DNA of 64,000 nucleotides from Trichosporon coremiiforme (lineage: Eukaryota; Basidiomycota; Tremellomycetes; Trichosporonales; Trichosporonaceae). The notes below the pieces were generated by a model. It was given only the letters and a program-made list of their open reading frames with translations, was not told the DNA's origin and made no database searches. The stretch's first letter is position 1. Every line of letters begins with the position of its first letter. The stretch covers positions 1,754,801-1,818,800 of the forward strand of contig BCJJ01000004.1 of the NCBI GenBank assembly GCA_039545355.1, written 5' to 3'. Positions 57,403 to 64,000 of the stretch are shown here, one piece after another. Made by a program: the position numbers and the translations under genes.

Positions 57403-57949
57403 GGAGAAGATCCGAAGTCGAGTCAGCAGCCGGTTGGGAGTGATTCGATGGGAGCAGACGGAAGGACGGGACACCGCTACGCTGGGGCGGACGGAGACGT
57501 TGCCAACCAGACGGTGGATGTCGAAGATGTGAGGGTGAAGCATGGCTGTGGTTGATGTTGTGAAGGGTCGATGCGAGTTGGCAGAGGCGGTGTGTGCTTG
57601 TGTGCGTGTGGTTGACTCAGCTGCGCTGATCAGTCAACCACGCGTCTGCGCCCCCGTGCCTTCCCCCAACGTTCATCTGGCGGCATGGATGCTCCTTCAG
57701 AGCTGACAGCATTGTGTGCATGAAGGGATCTTGCAATTGGCCACTTGCAGTACACAAGTCATCCTTCACTGATTGTAAGGTGTGCATCTCCTTAGCTCAA
57801 AGTACTGTATGAACAGACGATCTACTTGGCTCACTCATTGTGTCCAGGCCGCCTCGAGAGTGTGACATCATTGCTGCCCGTTCTGCCGGGCATACTCCAG
57901 CAGTTATGGGCTTTTCCGGCCGACTGCCAACAGCCCTAGTACTTGGACA
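57403..57949. other. Spacer between BTB relics F and G
   Basis: Five hundred and fifty bases without a recognisable gene, RNA or repeat. It would have been the promoter of copy F. Confidence 0.4.
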
Positions 57950-58618
57950 TGCAGAAAGCCGAAACAGCGCTCGCTTCCTGGCCGTCAGCCTCCTTGTCAG
58001 TCCACGCCAGCGCGAACGTGAACTTGGGGCTGAGACGAGTCCAGATGAAGGGGCGGATGTGCGGCGCCCTCATGCCTCCTGTAAATCCCGTGAGAAGGGC
58101 ATCCTGAGGCTCGCCATGCACAACTCGGGGCAGTCGGCCGCGGCACCGAGGCAGAACGCTTGCCAACACATCTTGTCCAACGTCAAGAAGGGTCGAGTAC
58201 TCGAGTTGCAGCTTCGAGAGGGTCAATTCGCATTCGTGCTTCTGCAGGAAGTGAATGAGGTCGAGGTTCTGCGTCACCGCGGGCATTGCAGGGTTGTCGG
58301 AAGCTGAAAAAGATCCAAATCTTCCTACGAACGGGCGGTCGCTTGGCTTAGGGCAAGCAGGGCGAAGAACCAGTAGAGGACACTTTTGGTCTCGATTCCA
58401 TCCTCTGGGAAAGCGACGCACTTCGGGCTCTCTAGGTCGCAAGGGCCATCGCGGAAGACAGAAATGTTATAAGCACACTGACAGTATTCCTTTCTTACCT
58501 GGCCTGGAACAGCTTTCTCAGAAGAGACCTTGAAGCGCCATCCGTCAGACGAGACCAGAGTGAAGTCGCCGTCCTTCCTGTTCGGGTCGTCGCGAATGAT
58601 TCCCTGATCCTCAGACAT
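57950..58618 (-). pseudogene. BTB-family relic G (several frameshifts)
   Basis: The ATG at 58618-58616 begins M-S-E-D-Q-G, then K-D-G-D-F-T-L-V-S-S-D-G-W-R-F-K-V-S-S, very close to copy E. The following intron seems lost or broken (only a GTAAGA with no usable acceptor). S-V-F-R-D-G and V-L-Y-W-F-F-A-L-L-A follow, then a TAG at 58327-58325. The next frame carries L-D-L-I-H-F-L-Q-K-H-E-C and L-S-K-L-Q-L. A further shift near 58165 gives A-F-C-L-G-A-A-A-D-C-P-E-L-C-M, closely matching copy E, and another restores W-T-R-L-S-P-K-F-T-F-A-L-A. At least three frameshifts are needed, so this is a pseudogene. Confidence 0.75.
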
Positions 58619-59076
58619 CTTGAAGCGTCGAGAACCGTAACGCTGATGATGAGAAGAAAGTAACAAAGGATGTCATCGAGGAGGGTTCGAGTCGACAGAG
58701 TGTTCTGGCGGGCCCAAAGGCGGGGCGCAGACTCTAGAGTAGCGATAGCAGGAGATGCGACGCTGGCAGATGATGGCGGATTTGCTCCCGGCTGTCATTC
58801 GCGTCCCTCGACTAACGATATCTACCCACTCACGCATTGCACGGATGCATGCAACCCCCTTTCGCGATGGCCGTTAAAGCATCAAGCCGATCAGATGCAT
58901 GGCTCGAATTTCACGAATTTTTAGTTAATTTCTCAAAATACAAACGAGTGCCATGTGCGTTTGACTGCGACGGATCACCACACCACCCGTTTATCTACAC
59001 ACCAAGGTCCTTAGGCCTTCTCTCCGTGCACTCCTCGTCTCATCAGCGTCCTCTACGCTCTCGGGGATGCAAAAAC
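58619..59076. other. Spacer between BTB relic G and tRNA-Ile
   Basis: About 460 bases without a recognisable gene. It includes an AT-rich stretch at about 58908-58945. Confidence 0.4.
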
Positions 59077-59170
59077 TGACCACTGACAGGATCGAACTGC
59101 CGACCTCCGCATGGGCTAATTATCACTCGGATTATTAGTACGATGCTCTAACCAGCTGAGCTAAGCGGCC
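59077..59170 (-). tRNA. tRNA-Ile (AAT) with a 20-nt intron
   Basis: On the minus strand the acceptor stem GGCCGCT pairs with AGTGGTC (with G-T pairs), followed by discriminator A. The D-arm GCTC..GAGC, anticodon stem TCGTA/TGCGG and T-arm GGCAG-TTCGATC-CTGTC all fold. The 27-nt loop holds C-T-A-A-T-A, a 20-nt intron after position 37, then A38. The mature anticodon is AAT. The gene lies between BTB relics G and H. Confidence 0.9.
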
Positions 59171-59343
59171 GATAGGAATGGGCACCGAGGGCGCAGCCTC
59201 AGCGGCGGCGGAGCGGGTGCGAGCATGGACGTAGGTGCATTGGCCTGCGACTGGCAAATATAGTTTCTAATGGCATGATCTGCACTATAACCCCGCAGGC
59301 TAGCTCAGTATGCCTTAGCCAGGGAACATGCTCTTCCTACTGG

Positions 59344-60066
59344 TCAGCGCGTGCAGCTCGTCCTTCTCACCTGTTGGCCGGCTGCCATCTCTTCATAGAG
59401 TTGCCTGTACCTCGCACCAGCCCGAAGACCCTGGCTGCCCACTTGTCCGACTTCATGTTCGAGCGCGCTCAGCACATAGAGGTGCGCAGTATTCCCCACC
59501 TCCCAAACTTCGGCAGGGAGGCTGTGAAGCATTGACGGTTGGAAGTCGATCGACACAGCGGTTGCGCACAGATCCAAGTTATTCGCGAGCACTCCAAAGA
59601 TGAATGCGGCTTTGCCACTGAGCGACCCTTGGCAAAGAAGAACGATAATGCGGTAACAGAATAGCATGATTAGGTACTCATCACACCACTTGCGCAGGAA
59701 GTGAAGGAGATCGATGAACTGATTCAGGATGGCGTCGCTGATCCACCCGTCGCTGGAGAGCTCGCCGGGGTCGAGAGTGGAATCCTCAATCAGCCGGAGG
59801 AAGTGCTCGAGGACGACTTTGGTTTTGATCTTTTGGTCCGAGAGCACGACCTCATCGCAGCAGTCGTCGCCTGTCCTGTAAAGCGCGAGAATGAAGTTAG
59901 CTTGATTGTCTAGCAAGGGCTATTGCAGCTCACCTAGCCGATTGAAGCAGGTTTAAATGCACTTTGAGCCGCCAGCCGTCGCTTGAGACTAGCCTGAAGA
60001 CCCCTTATCCCAGACGGGGTGATCCTTGGGTTCGGAGGATGGCACTGTAGGTTGGAGGCTGCCCAT
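59344..60066 (-). pseudogene. BTB-family copy H, intact except for an N-terminal frameshift
   Basis: Exon 1 (60066-59934) starts M-G-S-L-Q-P and reaches V-W-D-K-G, where a single-base loss shifts into a TAG. The next frame reads F-R-L-V-S-S-D-G-W-R-L-K-V, ending L-Q-S-A at the family's phase-2 splice site. A 58-nt intron with a GCTAAC branch region leads to exon 2 (from 59875): V-V-L-E-H-F-L-R-L-I, D-L-L-H-F-L-R-K-W-C, A-A-F-I-F-G-V-L-A-N-N-L-D-L-C and V-L-S-A-L-E-H-E-V-G, open to TAG at 59344. Only one lesion was found. The true frame has a TAA immediately upstream and no Met, so an in-frame start is lacking. Confidence 0.65.
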
Positions 60067-60110
60067 GGCTGTTACAGTTTGCGGTGAGAAAACCAGATGT
60101 GGAACCAGAG

Positions 60111-60910
60111 CTAGAGCCGCCTGAAGGACCTATGTTGAACACCTGTGAACGGAGCACACGCCTTCTTGAGAGCGGTTTCTAAACGGTAACAGGCGAGGGC
60201 GATCGACGGCATCAAATCCCGACAAAGAGCCGTTTGAATGGGGCAGGAAGGCGCGATGTCCTGATCAGTGACGCACAGAAGGACGTCTGCGAGGTCAGTG
60301 CACAAAGCAGTGACAGTGGCATATATAGCGTTGGAAGTGAAAATGTGACAGTTCGGCAAGGCGGAGAAGAAGCGGTCCTTTCGAGGAGCTACATGGCGCT
60401 CATCCGCAGCGACGACCAGACCGGAGTGAGTGGGCTGTGCGCAGTGGGGAAGGCGCAAATAGCACGTTGAGAGGCTACGCTGCCGGAAACTTTGCGGAGC
60501 GTATCTGGTGTGGAGTCTGTAGGCACTTACAGTATATCCTCGGCTTCCTGTCTGTCGAGGAGCGCGGAGCGATGATCGCGCCACAAGATGGCGAGCAAGA
60601 CGGGGCACTGCATTCACAGCAAATGAGCGATCATTAGCTGCGCTCTCTCGCGTGAAAGGAAGAACGCTGCCCTTGGTTGCTTTGCGCGAGCAAGACCGGA
60701 AGGAGAGGGAAGACATAGCCTCGCTAAATGATGCACCGCGCATGCTCTTCCCGGCCCCGGTTCCTGCACTCTGAGCATGCTGTGAGCGCCGATCTCGGTG
60801 TGCGGGGAGCTCTCGGGTCCATGGACACGTGCCTACTCCTCGGGGAAGGTTAAGATTGCGGCGAGGGGAGCTGGAATCGGAGTGTGATTCGTCCAATGAT
60901 CCGAACATGA
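60111..60910 (-). pseudogene. Possible heavily decayed BTB-family relic I
   Basis: An open frame of 265 codons is present, but only its C-terminal part is family-like: S-N-A-I-Y-A-T-V-T-A-L, A-D-V-L-L-C-V-T and a later P-S-I-A-L-A-C-Y-R-L-E-T-A. These line up with A-F-T-L-G-A-A-A-D-N-V-L-L-C-V and I-F-A-L-G-R-A of copy E. The N-terminal G-D-F motif was not found. It sits next to copy H in the same direction. It could also be a chance open frame. Confidence 0.3.
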
Positions 60911-61831
60911 GCGGCGAGAGCCTTACGGTATGCAGTTCATTGCACTCGGCACTCGGCGCGGTCGGGGAACATCGCAGCAGACGGGCCGCGTGTTAATCAT
61001 TATCGCCCGGTGATGTCTCCCTTGTGTAGCCCCTTGGATGTCGAGTTTCGGGCGCTGAAAGAGGCGATTCTGCGACGAGACGCCAGAGAACGCAGGGGGG
61101 AAGTTTAGGGTTCAATGCGGCGTCTTCCCCCTTTTGTTCGCTGGATGAATTCATGGCGGCCGATTCATTGTCTCTCTCGCGCTCCGGGTGAATTGTCGAG
61201 GACTGGATCAGAGCCGCTCCTGCCGGCTTCCGAGAGACACTGCGGAATAAAAGTTGCAGCTGGCATCGGCATCGGCAGCGACGGCGATGTAGATTGAGTG
61301 AGGAGCAATGCAGTGCGATGCAGTGTGTGTGTGCAAGTAGACGTGTGTGGGGTGCATGTGCCGAAGAACGGGTAGAGTGCCGTAATAGGTTCCGGGTTAA
61401 GGGCGCGTACAGGGCGGTGGACGCGATGGACGCGGGTGGAGCGCGGTGGAGGTGGAGGGACGCTCTGGCGTGCCGGGTCCTGCGGCTCAGGCGGTGGGCT
61501 CAGGAGCAGTCCAGCCAAGACGCGTCCGGCGCCCTGGTGGAACCTGTGGGACAGCGCGCTCTACGGTGGTTCAGGTGGTCCACAGTCGGTGCAGTGCATG
61601 CAGTGAACTGTGTGCCAGCTCGAGCACTCCCGTTACTGTCACTCTCACCAAGAACCACCTGCTCAACACGCTATCACTCACTTTAGCACCCTCCAGCGCC
61701 CTCGCCTTTCCATCACGACTCTTGATTTCTCTGTCAAGCTCTCTTGCACCCAACCTACGCTCATTCATCTCCACATTTCTTACTCCACTCACTTCTAATA
61801 CGGCTGTCCTGACCACAGGCAAACGCTCCAA
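60911..61831. other. Spacer and leader upstream of the Ser/Pro/Arg-rich gene
   Basis: About 920 bases. The right part (61620-61830) is C/T-rich and looks like a promoter and leader. No TATA box, RNA gene or repeat was convincing. The first exons of the next gene could begin here. Confidence 0.4.
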
Positions 61832-63146
61832 ATGTGGGTAGATCTTCCTTTTCGTCGTCATTGGACTCTGCTGACCGACAGGCCGCTCCCGATCGACAGA
61901 TCGCAAGGAAACGTGCGTCTCCTCCGCCAGATCACATCTTACTGACAAGCAACAGGTCGCAGCTCTCGTCAACCGCTTCCAGATCGCGGCCGACAGAGAT
62001 GCCCGCGTAGCAGCGCGTGAGGCTCGCCGTGTCGTCTCAGCCCCTGTGAAGCCCGGCACCTTCCTCGATGGCAACTCTGTTCTGGGCTTGAGCTCAAGCT
62101 TTGACTCGGGCCCGGACTCGAACTCGACCGCCAGCCTTCCTACGTCGGCATCGACCCCAGCCGTATTCGAGGCCGCCAGCATCCCCTCCATCCCCGTCAT
62201 CTCCTCCGTTCCACCATCCCCCATCGATCCTGAAGCAGCTGAGTCAGCCCACGCCCCGGACGTCTCAACACAGGAGTCAGATCCCGCTCAGGCTCCTGCT
62301 CCCCCTCCGTCCATCGGACAAGTCGTCGACCAGAAACAAGGAGGGCAGGACGACAAAGACAAGGAGAATGCTTGTGTGAACCCGCACGACGATCAACCCC
62401 GCCGCCGTGCCACACCGAGATCTCCGAATGCAAACCACAAAAGCCCCTTATCACCGTCGACCACGACTAAGCCGTTGTCGCACTCGCGGTCCAAGGCGAA
62501 CTTACGCCCCGACGCTACCACGTCTCCCCGCTCGGCTAAGTCGACACCCAAATTGAAGCCCTCCTCGACTGGGGGAACACACAGCTCGACCTCGGAGCGA
62601 CTGCGCGAACGCGAGCCTCGTACCTCGGCGTCTCCTCAGAAGCACACAGCTAGTAGCTTGGCGAAGAGCAAGAGCCGCCCGCAGTCCCCGAACGAGCACC
62701 ACACGCCGCACCCGCGCCCGCGCAGCAGTGTCGGCAGCTCCCGCAGTCCCCCTGTGACGTCGACGGCGCCGCGTCGCCCGCGCACGTCGACCGCGTCGAC
62801 GACCTCTAACGACTCGACACCGCGCAGCACCAGCAGCACATCACGGCTGATGCAGGGTACTGCTGCGAGCCGCGCGCGCGCAGCGGCGACTCGAGCCGAG
62901 TCGCACGGTACGCCGACCCGCGTGAAAGGGCGCACGTCGCACGACTCGCTCATCACCTCCCCGTCATCCGCCAGCAAATCGTTGAACCGCAAAGCGTCCC
63001 GCCCCTCCCTCGCTACCGCCGAGAAAGCGGTCGCGCGTGCCGAAAAGGCTGTGAAGCGCGCTGAGCGCGCGCTCGAGCGGTCAGGACACAGCGACTCGGG
63101 CCACGGCGTCGAGCACGAGCACGAGCCTGAGGTCTTGGCCGCGTAA
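61832..63146 (+). CDS. Ser/Pro/Arg-rich disordered protein of unknown function
   Basis: The long last exon (from about 61963 to TAA at 63146) encodes nearly 400 residues that I do not recognise. It begins with a short helix (V-N-R-F-Q-I-A-A-D-R-D-A-R-V), then runs of Ser, Pro, Thr and Arg with many S-P, T-P and R-S pairs, likely phosphorylation sites. Near the C-terminus a helical stretch repeats A-E-K-A-V-x-R-A-E (A-E-K-A-V-A-R-A-E-K-A-V-K-R-A-E), which could form a coiled coil. The N-terminus is uncertain: one model uses ATG-TGG (61832-61837), a 31-nt exon (61882-61912) and an acceptor at 61962, totalling 406 residues, but other acceptors are possible. The basic, disordered character suggests a cytoskeletal or chromatin partner; that is only a guess. 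Confidence 0.6.
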
Positions 63147-63769
63147 CACACCCCTGATTCATCGCTCCCTCTCTCTCTCTCTCTCCCTCTCTCTCTCTCC
63201 CTCTCTCTCTCTTCTTGCTTTGCGAAACTTACATTGGGACTTTCTTGTGGAGACTTTATCGCTCATTAGATTCCGCTTGTCACCGCGGAGTAGCATGACC
63301 CGGGGGCGCAGGCGGCCGCGCGGCGAGCGGCCGAGACGAACGGCGAAGATAATGTGTAGCTCTGTGGTATAACTTGCATGTACGGTATGTCGGAGCGTCC
63401 CCCGAGGCGACTGATGTCAGCGGCAACTTGCTCACCATGCCGCAAGCTCTACCTAGCTCACAGCAGTTCTTTTCATCGCTAGCCGACAGCTCCCGCCCAC
63501 CCTCCCCAGTGTCAGCCGTCCATCTGTACCGATGAGCGTCGTGATATCACGAGAAACACTTAGCTTAACGCCGCCTCTGTCCGCACGCCACGGTCGTTTC
63601 TTGCCGTGTCGCCCGACGGTGAACGCAGCGGAAGAGAGCGGCCGAGATCCCTTACCAGTAGCGACCCCGGTTCTGGGACAGGATTACGAAACGCGATTTT
63701 CAAGCCCCGCCTGCCCCGCACCCCCGCAGGGGCGAGTACGTCAGCTCCAGAAGGCTGGTATCAGTCTGA
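63147..63769. other. Spacer with a CT microsatellite
   Basis: The spacer between the Ser/Pro/Arg-rich gene and the gene starting at the right edge. It begins with a CT-rich microsatellite and otherwise shows nothing recognised. Confidence 0.5.
63163..63212. repeat. (CT)n microsatellite with CCCT interruptions
   Basis: About 50 bases of CT repeats broken by CCCTCT units, just after the stop codon of the Ser/Pro/Arg-rich gene and so probably in its 3' untranslated region. Confidence 0.9.
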
Positions 63770-64000
63770 ATGAACGCTCGTTTGAGGTCTCAGACTGTCC
63801 GCAACCGTTATCTTCGATCTCCGCCACCGATCACCAGATCACCAGCGAAACATCGCCGACAGCCCAGTACGCCTCGGCCCTACGCGGCGCTCGCGGCCGA
63901 GTGGGAGAGTCTTGCACCACTCATACTGCCCTGGCAATGGATTGGCCACGATAGTCTCGTACTAACCGCTCGAGGCTGGCCTGCACGTTCGCTAAAGCTC
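63770..64000 (+). CDS. Start of an unidentified protein gene (runs off the window)
   Basis: The ATG at 63770, directly after an in-frame TGA, opens a frame of 77 codons that is still open at base 64000. It begins M-N-A-R-L-R-S-Q-T-V-R and is Arg/Pro-rich, then becomes more ordered: P-Y-A-A-L-A-A-E-W-E-S-L-A-P-L, I-L-P-W-Q-W-I-G-H-D-S-L-V-L-T. The Trp-rich ordered part looks like real coding sequence, unlike the overlapping frame ending at 63954. I do not recognise the family. The start codon, and whether an intron lies further on, cannot be judged. Confidence 0.45.
   Translation, partial: MNARLRSQTVRNRYLRSPPPITRSPAKHRRQPSTPRPYAALAAEWESLAPLILPWQWIGHDSLVLTARGWPARSLKL

Noticed and set aside
1..64000. 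CRISPR arrays, bacterial-style operons, prophage or transposase genes
   Set aside because: No regularly spaced direct repeats, ribosome-binding sites or transposase/reverse-transcriptase motifs were seen; the gene structure is that of a fungal nucleus.

Overview
The window looks like nuclear DNA of a basidiomycete yeast, most likely Tremellomycetes and probably Trichosporonales. This is inferred from GC-rich coding sequence, many introns of about 31-60 nt with GT..AG ends and a CTRAY branch point almost touching the 3' splice site, tRNA genes with introns, and the protein families present. No bacterial operons, CRISPR arrays or intact transposons were seen.

Layout, left to right. 1-7.8 kb: the 3' end of Listerin (LTN1), the CCAAT-binding subunit HAP3/NF-YB, an ER-anchored UBC6-type E2 and an RNF126-like RING E3, so three ubiquitin genes lie close together. 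8.2-15.7 kb: an intron-bearing initiator tRNA-Met gene, the rRNA m5C methyltransferase RCM1/NSUN5 and the sorting receptor VPS10. 16.0-19.1 kb: three relics of a BTB-domain family. 19.2-25.9 kb: phosphopantothenate-cysteine ligase (CAB2), a ZIP9-like metal transporter and APC2. 25.9-36.4 kb: the 1,3-beta-glucan synthase FKS1, flanked by more than 2 kb without recognisable genes on each side, with an intron in its 5' leader. 36.4-41.4 kb: a 1526-residue Munc13/C2 protein. 41.7-45.5 kb: tRNA-Arg, another BTB relic and an ABCF ATPase. 45.9-53.6 kb: a Gbp2/Hrb1-like three-RRM protein, an ABC half-transporter of bacterial-like type, and the only intact BTB-family gene. 53.9-55.3 kb: a nitronate monooxygenase. 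56.6-60.9 kb: a second run of BTB relics with a tRNA-Ile gene among them. 61.8-63.1 kb: a Ser/Pro/Arg-rich protein of unknown function. At the right edge a gene starts and runs out of the window.

The main discovery candidate is the BTB family. At least eight copies occur in 45 kb, sharing a G-D-F-x-L-[IV]-S-x-D-G-W-R-F-K-V start, a short phase-2 intron at one position and a conserved helical tail. Seven carry nonsense or frameshift lesions and one is open, while every conserved housekeeping gene in the window reads cleanly. This suggests a fast birth-and-death family rather than sequencing error. Gene models were assembled by hand from splice signals and reading frames; exon borders are stated where they were worked out.
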